Of a stretch of 9,144 nucleotides of DNA, positions 1 to 5,449 are shown piece after piece; position 1 is the first letter of the stretch, and every line of letters starts with the position of its first letter. This DNA is from Flavobacteriaceae bacterium UBA6231 (GTDB lineage: Bacteria; Bacteroidota; Bacteroidia; Flavobacteriales; Flavobacteriaceae): positions 2,066 to 11,209 of the forward strand of contig DJWL01000102.1 of assembly GCA_002441545.1 (NCBI GenBank), written 5' to 3'. The notes beneath the pieces are model-generated. The model saw nothing but the letters and a program-made list of their open reading frames with translations, was not told where the DNA came from and made no database searches. Made by a program: the position numbers and the translations under genes.

Positions 1-240
1 ATGAGAATATCTTTAATATTAATTCTAACATACACTTTAGGATTTTTAACTTGTTCTTTATTATATGAGATAGATAAAATAAAAACATATCCTGAAGAAA
101 TCTTTTTAGCAGAAAAAGGAGATTTACTTATTGTAACAAGTACAAATCCTTTAAGATTAGGATTTTATCACAAATGTAAAGATACAACTCATAACTCCTG
201 TGATGGAAAATGTAGTTGTGATGGTTTAGATTGTAAGTAA
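1..240 (+). CDS. Small membrane-anchored Cys-rich protein, unrecognised
   Basis: I do not recognise this 79-residue protein. Residues 3-23 form a continuous hydrophobic stretch, which suggests a single N-terminal membrane anchor or uncleaved signal. There is no proper lipobox: the Cys at position 18 is preceded by Phe-Leu-Thr. The middle (30-55) looks like a short soluble domain. The C-terminal tail holds five cysteines at 59, 67, 71, 73 and 78 in a Gly/Asp-rich setting, which could bind a metal or form disulfides if exported. The ATG is the first base of the window, so upstream context and a longer start cannot be judged. It is followed by a 124-base gap containing a strong inverted repeat. 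The job is unknown; the setting suggests a phage or plasmid accessory gene. Confidence 0.55.
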   Translation: MRISLILILTYTLGFLTCSLLYEIDKIKTYPEEIFLAEKGDLLIVTSTNPLRLGFYHKCKDTTHNSCDGKCSCDGLDCK

Positions 241-312
241 ATAATCATAAGGACATTGATTATTATTTTGAGAGAATTTTAAAGAATGAATAAATATTGT
301 TTAAAAATTGGG

Positions 313-351
313 TAAACTCTATAAGGTAGTCCACTTATAGAGTTTATTTTT
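313..351 (+). terminator. Perfect 13-bp inverted repeat with T-rich tail
   Basis: Positions 313-325 and 334-346 are exact reverse complements (13 bp, 8-base loop at 326-333), followed by a T-rich stretch to about 351. This fits an intrinsic terminator of the upstream gene, although the stem is A+T-rich. The repeat ends only about 18 bases before the ATG at 365, so it could equally act as a 5' leader structure or a protein-binding dyad for the lipoprotein gene. Confidence 0.5.
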
Positions 352-364
352 AAAACTAAAAACT

Positions 365-709
365 ATGAAAAACAAAATAATTTTAGCAAGTCTAATAATC
401 ATTATATTATATGGCTGCACCAAAGAGGACTCTAATATGAGAGTTATAGAAGACCCTAAATTAACTCCTAAAGAGTTAGTTATAGGTAAATGGCATAGCT
501 TTAATCCAAATTATTGGGTTTTTGACATATCAACAAACTATATAACTTATTATACAGGAACTAAATGGACTGTAAATTCTATTAATGATTCTATGATTTG
601 GTTTAGAAGAGATCATTTAGAAGTTTGGAACTTCACCATCTCAAAAAATGGAGATACTCTTTATATAAAAGAGCTTGTCAATAGTAAATTTATAAGATTT
701 AAGAATTAA
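365..709 (+). CDS. Small secreted lipoprotein, lipocalin-like in outline
   Basis: This 114-residue protein has a clear type II signal peptide. Lys2/Lys4 are followed by a hydrophobic core at 5-15 and the lipobox Leu-Tyr-Gly-Cys at 15-18, so Cys18 would be the lipidated residue. The next residues (Thr-Lys-Glu-Asp-Ser) are charged and acidic, weakly resembling the acidic export signal of Bacteroidota surface lipoproteins. The mature part is short, with alternating aromatic and polar residues and a 'GKW' motif (about 41-43). Such a pattern is common in the beta-strand-rich lipocalin-like lipoproteins of Bacteroidota. If this block is a phage, an encoded lipoprotein could modify the host envelope or exclude superinfecting phage; that is inference. 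The leader directly before the ATG contains a 13-mer (349-361) repeated upstream of the next gene. Confidence 0.75.
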   Translation: MKNKIILASLIIIILYGCTKEDSNMRVIEDPKLTPKELVIGKWHSFNPNYWVFDISTNYITYYTGTKWTVNSINDSMIWFRRDHLEVWNFTISKNGDTLYIKELVNSKFIRFKN

Positions 710-714
710 TTCTG

Positions 715-778
715 CCCTGATGTATCAAAAACTAAATAGATTTCTATCTATAGGAGTATACTGGAGCATCAGGGTTTT
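715..778 (+). terminator. Long-range 8-bp G+C-rich inverted repeat with nested hairpin and T run
   Basis: Positions 715-722 and 767-774 are exact reverse complements (8 bp, relatively G+C-rich) and are followed by TTTT at 775-778. The enclosed 44 bases hold a second small hairpin, 736-741 with 746-751 around a 4-base loop. This could be an intrinsic terminator for the lipoprotein gene or a branched 5' leader, because the structure ends about 17 bases before the next ATG. Confidence 0.45.
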
Positions 779-795
779 AATTTAAAACTAAAATA

Positions 796-987
796 ATGGA
801 AATTGCAATGATGTTAAATGGAGTAAAGACTATAATTCTTACTCCTAAAAGTGAAAAATGGAAAAGGTACTCAGAGTTAATAGAAGAAGGAGAAATTTAT
901 GAAGTATTTAAAGAACATAATAGTCCAAACCTTCTTCTTAAACAAAAAGTATCAGATAAACAGGTTATTGAATCTAAAGGCTCTTAA
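796..987 (+). CDS. Small hypothetical protein, 63 aa
   Basis: I do not recognise this 63-residue protein. It opens with a short hydrophobic/beta segment (1-16), then a charged middle (Lys-Ser-Glu-Lys-Trp-Lys-Arg-Tyr, about 18-25), an acidic segment and a basic C-terminus. This looks like a compact soluble alpha/beta fold with no membrane segment. A second Met (residue 5 or 6) could serve as start, but the first ATG follows the same A-rich leader 13-mer seen upstream of the lipoprotein gene and is preferred. The stop codon lies inside a perfect 7-bp dyad (983-997). The same strand and spacing as its neighbours suggest one co-transcribed block. Confidence 0.55.
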   Translation: MEIAMMLNGVKTIILTPKSEKWKRYSELIEEGEIYEVFKEHNSPNLLLKQKVSDKQVIESKGS

Positions 988-1003
988 TTGAATTAAGAAA
1001 AAG

Positions 1004-1078
1004 ATTCTTTGGTCAGCTATGACTATAAACATAGATTAGAATTTTATTTAAAAAACAAAACAAAAAAAAACAAAACAA
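1004..1078 (+). promoter_or_regulatory. Structured and A-rich leader before the 1079 gene
   Basis: A weak two-part stem can be drawn (1004-1008 with 1038-1042, and inside it 1017-1021 with 1030-1034). It is followed by T-rich sequence and then a nearly pure A/C tract at about 1050-1078 that runs into the ATG at 1079. This repeats the plan of the two preceding gaps: inverted repeat, then A-rich leader, then ATG. A-rich leaders stand in for Shine-Dalgarno motifs in Bacteroidota. The unusually long tract may mark a well-translated gene. Confidence 0.35.
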
Positions 1079-1498
1079 ATGGAACAAATTAGCTTAAAAA
1101 AATTAGTACAAGACAGAGTAGTTACAAACATTTCTTCTTTGAGAGAAAATGAAAATGGATATCCTTATGTAACTCTTTTGATGACAACTCCTAAAGGAAC
1201 TGCCTCTCAAAATGTCTATTTTGGACAAAAAACAGCCCAAATTGTATCAGATACATTTAATGTAGGTGATAATATTCTGACAATGTTGGCAGATGCTCAA
1301 GTTATTAAAACTAAGAATGCAAATGATGAAGTAAGATATAAATTGTCTATCAGTCCAACTACAGATTATGCATCTGAAACATCTATGGCAGATGTATTTG
1401 GTGTAGAATTATCTGCTGGTGATTTCAATGTAGCTGAATTTCAAAAACAATTTCAAACTCGTGAATCAGTTGCTGTTGGATCAGGAGTGGGTGCATAA
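1079..1498 (+). CDS. Hypothetical protein, 139 aa, possible OB-fold-like
   Basis: I do not recognise this gene with confidence. The first ~100 residues look like an all-beta domain: alternating hydrophobic strands, Gly turns and a run 'YPYVTLLMTTPKG' (about 28-40) followed by 'NVYFGQKTAQIV'. Residues from about 110 become low-complexity, with acidic residues first and then a Gly/Val-rich tail ending Gly-Ser-Gly-Val-Gly-Ala. A beta-barrel plus a flexible acidic tail is the general outline of small ssDNA-binding proteins, but the usual tail tip (Asp-Asp-Asp-Ile-Pro-Phe type) is missing, so this is only a suggestion. A structural protein is an alternative. The long A-rich leader hints at strong expression. 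Confidence 0.6.
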   Translation: MEQISLKKLVQDRVVTNISSLRENENGYPYVTLLMTTPKGTASQNVYFGQKTAQIVSDTFNVGDNILTMLADAQVIKTKNANDEVRYKLSISPTTDYASETSMADVFGVELSAGDFNVAEFQKQFQTRESVAVGSGVGA

Positions 1499-1527
1499 TT
1501 TTCCACTTTATTTTTAGTTCAAACGCC

Positions 1528-1560
1528 AAGGGTGAAATGACGTAAAAGCCCTTATTATTT
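1528..1560 (+). terminator. Short hairpin followed by T-rich tract
   Basis: Positions 1528-1532 (AAGGG) pair with 1549-1553 (CCCTT), extendable by one G.T pair, and the sequence then becomes A/T-rich with several T runs to about 1562. This is compatible with a weak terminator of the 1079 gene and ends about 30 bases before the next ATG. Confidence 0.35.
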
Positions 1561-1583
1561 TTTAATTGACTAAATAAAAAACA

Positions 1584-1985
1584 ATGTCAATTTATATTTC
1601 AAAAGCAACCAAAAACCAATTAGAACAGCTTCATAATGAAGCTATTAATGAAAAATTATTCATTGAAATGCGAGATAAAAATGGAATTTTATTAGCAGTT
1701 TCAAATGGATTAAAGTCTTTGACTGAAGAAAAAGACAAAAATGGTAAACCTCTTTATAGAGTAGAAACCAAAAAAGTATTAGATTATGACCACGTAAAAG
1801 AAGTAATCTTATATGATATTCAATTAGATTTCTATAAGGGTAAAAAAGAAATTCACTATTCCAATCCAAGAGTTCAACAGTTTTTTGACAAACAAGAACA
1901 ATTTTGGTTTGAAAGAGTTGAAAAATTCATTAAGAATCCTTGGATTTTTATAGGTAGTGATATTATTGTTAACCGAGTAAAATAA
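1584..1985 (+). CDS. Hypothetical protein, 133 aa
   Basis: I do not recognise this 133-residue protein. It is charged and soluble, with no signal peptide or membrane segment. The N-terminal third looks helical ('KNQLEQLHNEAINEKLFIEMRD', about 10-31). The middle contains two Lys-Asn-Gly turns in Asp-Lys-Asn-Gly contexts (about 31-34 and 51-54) like beta hairpins, and the C-terminus is aromatic-rich ('QFWFERVEKF', about 105-115). The ATG follows the A-rich leader AAATAAAAAACA. The next gene begins only 7 bases after the stop, so the two are probably translated from one mRNA and may act together. Confidence 0.6.
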   Translation: MSIYISKATKNQLEQLHNEAINEKLFIEMRDKNGILLAVSNGLKSLTEEKDKNGKPLYRVETKKVLDYDHVKEVILYDIQLDFYKGKKEIHYSNPRVQQFFDKQEQFWFERVEKFIKNPWIFIGSDIIVNRVK

Positions 1986-1992
1986 AATAAAA

Positions 1993-2259
1993 ATGAATGC
2001 TGTTAGAAAAGCAGAACAAGAAGGAAGATTAATATTTTTCAGAGATGGAAAATACAAATACATTCCTACTAAAGAAACTCAGGAAAAAATGGCAAGATAT
2101 AAAAAACCATTTGATTCTGAAAAAACAAATAAGTTGTATGATTTGAAAATATCAAATCGTAAAACCTGGTCAGAAGTTGACAGACGCTTGGAAAAAATAG
2201 AAAGATATGTTGATAAAGGTTTAATTAAAATTCACAATAAAGAATTTATATTAAAGTAA
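1993..2259 (+). CDS. Small basic hypothetical protein, 88 aa
   Basis: I do not recognise this 88-residue protein. It is rich in Lys/Arg with scattered acidic residues and seems mainly helical. The segment 'KISNRKTWSEVDRRLEKIERYVDKGLIKI' (about 51-80) resembles a helix-turn-helix-sized amphipathic unit, but no DNA-binding motif is clear. It begins 7 bases after the stop of the preceding gene, a tight operonic spacing, with leader ATAAAA. Its last 9 bases overlap the 3' end of the convergent minus-strand gene. Loss of either stop codon would extend each gene into the other. Confidence 0.55.
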   Translation: MNAVRKAEQEGRLIFFRDGKYKYIPTKETQEKMARYKKPFDSEKTNKLYDLKISNRKTWSEVDRRLEKIERYVDKGLIKIHNKEFILK

Positions 2260-2526
2260 ATCTTCATCTTGCAATTTTTGTTTATAGATATCTTCCTCGA
2301 ATTCTTCAAGGGAGGTATCTATAACTTTTTCATCTTTATCAAAGAATTTTAATTCATCTTCTTTTTCTGCTAAGTCAGTATTAGCCCAGTTTTTAACACT
2401 ATCTTTAAAATAAACAATTTCTTGATAGACTGCTTTTCCTTTAGGAGTATTAAAATCCACAGATAGCCAATCATCTGCATCTACTTCTATTGTTTCACCT
2501 GTTGGTAAAGTTATTTTTAATCCCAT
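2251..2526 (-). CDS. Small acidic hypothetical protein, 91 aa, convergent
   Basis: This is the only convincing minus-strand gene in the window. The reading frame is open up to base 2577, but I choose the internal ATG at 2526. The protein then starts Met-Gly-Leu-Lys-Ile-Thr-Leu-Pro-Thr-Gly-Glu-Thr-Ile-Glu-Val, a plausible soluble beta-hairpin start. The 17-residue upstream extension is encoded by A/T-rich intergenic-type DNA. The C-terminal half is strongly acidic (Glu/Asp runs, about 54-91). I do not recognise a family; small acidic proteins of this kind include DNA mimics and inhibitors, but nothing specific supports that here. It is divergent from the glycosyltransferase gene and overlaps the preceding + strand gene by 9 bases tail to tail. 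Confidence 0.6.
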   Translation of the reverse strand: MGLKITLPTGETIEVDADDWLSVDFNTPKGKAVYQEIVYFKDSVKNWANTDLAEKEDELKFFDKDEKVIDTSLEEFEEDIYKQKLQDEDLL

Positions 2527-2621
2527 TTCATTTAAATTTAGGATAAAGATATAACAAAAATTTAATAAAATAATCACTTAACAATTTAATAATAGTAAAT
2601 AAAAATGGAAATCTTAAAGAA

Positions 2622-2648
2622 TTGGTAATATAAAATTATCTATCTTTG
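2622..2648 (+). promoter_or_regulatory. Candidate Bacteroidota-type promoter for the glycosyltransferase gene
   Basis: TATCTTTG at 2641-2648 is an exact match to the Bacteroidota -7 consensus TAnnTTTG. The nearest upstream TTG is at 2622-2624, which gives a short spacer of 16 instead of about 19-21, so the -33 part is weak. If real, transcription would start at or within a few bases of the ATG at 2653, implying an almost leaderless mRNA. Low certainty in such A/T-rich DNA. Confidence 0.3.
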
Positions 2649-2652
2649 TCTT

Positions 2653-3648
2653 ATGGACAAAAAGATAAAAATATTATCTCTAGTAAATCTTGGAGGCAGT
2701 AAATACTTTAGATGTATACTGCCTCTGGATTTATTAGACAAAGAAAAGTATGAAGTTGTTTTTCTCAATGAAAATTTCATATTAGAATCAATAGTTAAAG
2801 ATATTGATTATTTATACATACATTGGGTTCAAAGAACAAATTGTGTTCATCTTTCTCTATGGAAAGAAAAATACGGATTTAAAATTATTCAAGACATAGA
2901 TGATTACTGGGTTTTACCTTTTAATCATTATATGTATTCTAAAATAGATGCAGCTAAAAAGCAATTATTTGATCAATTAATGCTAGCTGATATAGTTTTA
3001 TGTTCTACACCTTATCTCTTAGACAAATGTCTTGAATTTAATGACAATTGTCATTTAAGAGAAAATTATATACCTATAGGTTATCAACAATTTCAACCTG
3101 AATATATCCCTGTTCAAAATAGAAAACCAACTATAGGAATATGTGGTTCTCTTTCACATTATGACGATTGGATGTCTATTAGAAATCAATTAAAAAGAAT
3201 ACAGGGCTTAGAGAAGTACTTTGACTTTGTAGTCGCAGGTTATGCTGATGAAACCAAAGTATCTAAAGAAAAATGGAACAAAATAGTAAATTTATTTCCA
3301 AATCCTAAAGTGTTCAGACATTTACCTGTAAATCAATATATCAATTTTTATAAGCATATTGACATTTTATTAGCTCCTTTAGAAATAAATGAATTTAATA
3401 AAGCAAAATCAAACCTCAAGATTTTAGAATCAAGTATAAAATCAACAATAACAATTTCAAATAATCTCTATAAAGAAAAAGGAATAGAAGATTATTTATC
3501 AACAAAAGATAAATCTTATTTTGAACACATATCTTCTCTTAGAGATTTAGAATATCTAAATCATTTAAAGAAGCAATTTCAAAATAGCTTAATAGAAAAA
3601 AATAAAGGATTACAAACAAACAATCAATTAAATAAATTTTTGATATAA
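2653..3648 (+). CDS. GT-B-like glycosyltransferase (GT1/GT4-type)
   Basis: This 331-residue protein resembles short GT-B glycosyltransferases, which move a sugar from a nucleotide-sugar donor to an acceptor. Two Rossmann-like halves can be traced. In the N-terminal half, beta strand 'KIKILSLVNLGGSKYFRC' (4-21) is followed by 'IIQDIDDYW' (78-86) and 'LADIVLCSTPYL' (111-122), typical of the acceptor side. In the C-terminal half, 'PTIGICGSLSHYDDW' (159-173) opens the donor-binding domain. 'LLAPLEINEFNKAKSNLKILES' (239-260) matches the donor-loop region with the usual acidic/Lys-Ser/Glu pattern. There is no signal or membrane segment, so it is probably cytosolic. Stand-alone enzymes of this kind occur in capsule clusters and in phages, where they can glycosylate virion or host surface. 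It is the last gene before the cassette array, whose half-site begins just after its stop. Confidence 0.8.
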   Translation: MDKKIKILSLVNLGGSKYFRCILPLDLLDKEKYEVVFLNENFILESIVKDIDYLYIHWVQRTNCVHLSLWKEKYGFKIIQDIDDYWVLPFNHYMYSKIDAAKKQLFDQLMLADIVLCSTPYLLDKCLEFNDNCHLRENYIPIGYQQFQPEYIPVQNRKPTIGICGSLSHYDDWMSIRNQLKRIQGLEKYFDFVVAGYADETKVSKEKWNKIVNLFPNPKVFRHLPVNQYINFYKHIDILLAPLEINEFNKAKSNLKILESSIKSTITISNNLYKEKGIEDYLSTKDKSYFEHISSLRDLEYLNHLKKQFQNSLIEKNKGLQTNNQLNKFLI

Positions 3649-3651
3649 AAA

Positions 3652-3683
3652 CAAATGCCCTTCGTGTGGTAAATATGTTAGGG
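3652..3683 (+). repeat. Left-border attC half-site (right half only)
   Basis: Starting about three bases after the glycosyltransferase stop, ACAAATGCC... resembles the 3' loop region of the complete sites (compare ACAAATGC at about 4988 and 8157). It runs into the core GTTAGGG at 3677-3683. No matching left arm or AAC core exists upstream, because the glycosyltransferase coding sequence occupies that place. This marks the upstream edge of the array and suggests a truncated first site. Confidence 0.45.
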
Positions 3684-3699
3684 ATATGATGGTAAAGCC

Positions 3700-3732
3700 T
3701 TGCACATAACATCAAAGGCTATGTTATCTTTG
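3700..3732 (+). promoter_or_regulatory. Candidate array promoter, Bacteroidota type
   Basis: TATCTTTG at 3725-3732 is an exact TAnnTTTG -7 element, and TTGC at 3700-3703 lies 21 bases upstream, near the usual -33 spacing. Transcription would begin about 3738 and lead into the genes at 3759 and 3935 and then the array. The position at the upstream end is that of a cassette promoter. Two interlocking inverted repeats overlap it (3696-3701 with 3715-3720; 3706-3712 with 3721-3727) and could be operator-like or remnants of recombination cores. Confidence 0.45.
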
Positions 3733-3758
3733 CGAAAATTAACAATTAAACTTAAAAT

Positions 3759-3911
3759 ATGACAAAGGAACAATTTTTAGAAAAATCGAAACAACTTGTA
3801 GTTGATTTTTGGACTATTAATTTACATGATGGTACATACGAATCACATTTTAGAAAACTATTAGATGAGTACGAAGAAAATTTAGAAGATAAATCCGAAG
3901 AAATATTTTAA
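3759..3911 (+). CDS. Small acidic hypothetical protein, 50 aa
   Basis: A 50-codon reading frame starts with ATG after TTAAACTTAAAAT and reads Met-Thr-Lys-Glu-Gln-Phe-Leu-Glu-Lys-Ser, ending Lys-Ser-Glu-Glu-Ile-Phe. It looks like a soluble, mostly helical acidic peptide with no membrane segment. I do not recognise a family. Support comes from its position: it begins 27 bases after the best promoter -7 box of the array, has a typical A-rich leader, and is followed at 24 bases by another gene on the same strand. It is the first gene downstream of the left-border half-site, so it would be the first cassette-borne gene. Confidence 0.5.
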   Translation: MTKEQFLEKSKQLVVDFWTINLHDGTYESHFRKLLDEYEENLEDKSEEIF

Positions 3912-3934
3912 ATCACTCATTAAATAAAATCATT

Positions 3935-4120
3935 ATGGAACACATCAAAAAATTCAAAGAAACACTAAACAAAATCAAAGAAACAAAATCAATCTTGCAA
4001 AAAGAATATCACAAATTCAACAGCATGGAAATGGCACAAATAAGAAGTATTTATAACAGATTAATCGAAGCGGAAATAGAAGCAGAAATTTTCATAAAAT
4101 ACTTACAAAAAAAAAGTTGA
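3935..4120 (+). CDS. Small helical hypothetical protein, 61 aa
   Basis: This 61-residue protein is almost entirely charged and helix-forming, with Lys/Glu-rich heptad-like spacing (about 4-30 and 38-57), so a coiled coil or small helical hairpin is likely. I do not recognise a family. The leader before the ATG is A-rich (AATAAAATCATT). It shares one array unit (3678-4560) with the genes at 3759 and 4195, which is unusual because most units here hold one gene. No attC-type palindrome separates them, so it may come from fused cassettes that have lost their sites. Confidence 0.5.
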   Translation: MEHIKKFKETLNKIKETKSILQKEYHKFNSMEMAQIRSIYNRLIEAEIEAEIFIKYLQKKS

Positions 4121-4194
4121 CAAATCAAAAAAAAGTGCTAATATTACATACCCTTAAATGTGAGGAGTAGATAGGCAAGTCTCTAAGACCCATT

Positions 4195-4470
4195 TTGCAG
4201 CTTGGTTTCAAAGAATATGCAGGCCCCGTAACATGGCTTAACAGTTTCATATCCACCAACACCGGCAGCGGCTTACTGTCTTGGGATGAAATTTTAGGCG
4301 AATACCTAAGATTTGACGAACACGATTGCAACGACCCAAACAACCCTGATTATGGGTGGAAATGGTGGAAGCACACACACTTTAAGCCATTAACACAACA
4401 GCAAGTTGAAGAACATTATGAAAAAGTTGGTCAAGGTGTTAAGGAATGGTTTGACACTCTTTTAGCATGA
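4195..4470 (+). CDS. Hypothetical protein, 91 aa, perhaps 5'-truncated
   Basis: The frame is open from 4171 (after a TAG at 4168) to the stop at 4468. It has no ATG in that stretch; TTG at 4195 is the only ordinary candidate start, ATT at 4192 a poorer one. The protein is Trp-rich, with a 'YGWKWWKHTHF' segment (about 53-63) and 'VEEHYEKVGQGVKEWFDTLL' near the end (about 71-90), and looks soluble and complete at the C-terminus. I do not recognise it. Its base composition is clearly richer in G+C than its neighbours and it uses codons such as CCC, GGC and CTG. Together with the missing ATG this suggests a foreign cassette that lost its 5' end. Its stop is directly followed by attC site A. Confidence 0.5.
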   Translation: MQLGFKEYAGPVTWLNSFISTNTGSGLLSWDEILGEYLRFDEHDCNDPNNPDYGWKWWKHTHFKPLTQQQVEEHYEKVGQGVKEWFDTLLA

Positions 4471-4471
4471 C

Positions 4472-4566
4472 CGATAACGGTCGGGTATATGCGAGGTTGG
4501 GGATTTCGGAGACGAAATGTTCAATCGAAGCACTAAAGCCCCAACCTCGCATATACCTTGTTAGCG
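4472..4566 (+). repeat. attC-like site A
   Basis: Core CGATAAC (4472-4478), left arm 4484-4502, loop 4503-4538, right arm 4539-4557, core GTTAGCG (4560-4566). The arms are perfect reverse complements over 19 bp, the cleanest in the array. The loop holds GAAATGTTC and GCACTAAAG, motifs shared with other sites. The inferred crossover is between G4560 and T4561. Confidence 0.8.
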
Positions 4567-4612
4567 GATGCCCTTTTACGAATTATTAAACAACAATTTA
4601 AAACAATAAAAA

Positions 4613-4921
4613 ATGAATACTAAAATTTTAGAAGAATTAAGGAAAGAATTTGCCTTTGTTGGCGATGAACAAATTAGCGGAAAAACTGCTATAAAAATTA
4701 TTGATGACACTATTGAAAGATTTACTATTCCAAAACACATTGAGGATGCTCAAAAGTTTTTACAAGAATGTGGTCGAGATATGGGCTTTATGGGTTCTCC
4801 AGAATACGATAGACAAAAGAAAATTGTCGATGCTTATTTTGAGCCTATAAGACAAAAAGAAAAAGAAGATTTAGAAAGGTCGGAATACCTAAAACTCAAA
4901 TCGAAGTACGAGGCTTCTTAG
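4613..4921 (+). CDS. Cassette hypothetical protein, 102 aa
   Basis: I do not recognise this 102-residue soluble protein. It has a helical N-terminal part (1-45), a central 'LQECGRDMGFMGSPEYDRQKKIVDAYF' segment (about 50-76) and a highly charged C-terminal helix (about 78-100). There is no signal or membrane segment. The ATG follows AACAATAAAAA, the A-rich leader typical of this array, 47 bases after the inferred crossover of site A. It is the only gene of cassette A-B. The cassette starts GTTAGCGG and ends CCGCTAAC, exact reverse complements over 8 bases. Confidence 0.65.
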   Translation: MNTKILEELRKEFAFVGDEQISGKTAIKIIDDTIERFTIPKHIEDAQKFLQECGRDMGFMGSPEYDRQKKIVDAYFEPIRQKEKEDLERSEYLKLKSKYEAS

Positions 4922-4927
4922 GGTTTC

Positions 4928-5059
4928 CGCTAACGGTTTGGGTATTGCCGAAGGCAGGGGCTTGAAAGATAAATGTTTCAACCTTGCACAAATGCCCAAT
5001 AGAATTACAAATGAATGTTTAACCGAGAATGCCCTGCTTTTGGCAATACCTTGTTAGGT
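4928..5059 (+). repeat. attC-like site B
   Basis: Core CGCTAAC (4928-4934), left arm 4941-4961, right arm 5031-5050, core GTTAGGT (5053-5059). The arms pair with two G.T wobbles (G4950, G4953) and one extra G in the left arm, like the extrahelical bases of attC hairpins. The ~69-base loop repeats ACAAATG twice. This is the only core that strictly fits GTTRRRY. Confidence 0.8.
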
Positions 5060-5086
5060 GCAGTGCTTCTCACAAATACAAATAAA

Positions 5087-5287
5087 ATGGAAGAAGTAAA
5101 ATTATCAAACGGAATGATGGTGTTAAAATCAAACTACATCAAATTGAAAACAAAAGCCCTTAAAGAGTTCGGATACACAAACCTTACAGAAAATGAAGTT
5201 GCTGAACAAGTTGAAAAGATATTAAAAAAAGAAGATGATTTGTCTGTTATTGGAATGTTCTGTAAGGATGATTTTGATGTCGAATAG
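5087..5287 (+). CDS. Cassette hypothetical protein, 66 aa
   Basis: The frame is open from 5015, inside attC site B, but I choose the ATG at 5087. It follows the A-rich leader AAATACAAATAAA and gives a natural start, Met-Glu-Glu-Val-Lys-Leu-Ser. The 66-residue product is soluble and charged. It has a helical middle with 'LTENEVAEQVEKILKKEDD' (about 33-51), then a hydrophobic strand 'LSVIGMF' and an acidic end. I do not recognise a family. It is the single gene of cassette B-C, whose ends (GTTAGGTGCAGTGC and GCATTGCACCTAAC) are complementary at 13 of 14 positions, the exception being a G.T wobble. Confidence 0.65.
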   Translation: MEEVKLSNGMMVLKSNYIKLKTKALKEFGYTNLTENEVAEQVEKILKKEDDLSVIGMFCKDDFDVE

Positions 5288-5293
5288 CATTGC

Positions 5294-5428
5294 ACCTAAC
5301 GTTCGAGTGCTTTACGTCCGTTGTGGTTAAATAAGCACTAAACTTTCCTGTTATCACGAAATAAAACTGATACAAAACAAACTTTATATTAAACCTAAAC
5401 CCACAATGGCGTAAAACACTTGTTATGT
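5294..5428 (+). repeat. attC-like site C
   Basis: Core ACCTAAC (5294-5300), left arm 5306-5326, right arm 5401-5421, core GTTATGT (5422-5428). The arms pair over about 20 positions with one extra T in the left arm, one G.T and one C.A mismatch. The 74-base A/T-rich loop contains AGCACTAAA, shared with sites A and H. Confidence 0.75.
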
Positions 5429-5449
5429 GAGGTTTTTAAATTAAATATT

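Noticed and set aside
1660..2063. Two minus-strand frames antisense to the 1584 and 1993 genes
   Set aside because: Leu/Phe/Tyr-rich products are typical of the reverse complement of Lys/Glu-rich genes in A/T-rich DNA.
2527..2577. 17-residue N-terminal extension of the minus-strand gene
   Set aside because: Hydrophobic low-complexity translation of A/T-rich intergenic DNA; the ATG at 2526 gives a more natural soluble start.
4125..4343. Minus-strand frame of 72 codons
   Set aside because: It lies antisense to the 4195 gene and has no leader or protein pattern of its own.
4472..4566. attC palindromes as ordinary Rho-independent terminators
   Set aside because: Loops are 32-78 bases, arms are not followed by T runs but by GTT cores, although some transcriptional effect cannot be excluded.
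5015..5086. Upstream extension of the 5087 gene into attC B
   Set aside because: The internal ATG has the typical A-rich leader, while the extension is encoded by the attC arm. It is not excluded, given the cases at sites E and F.
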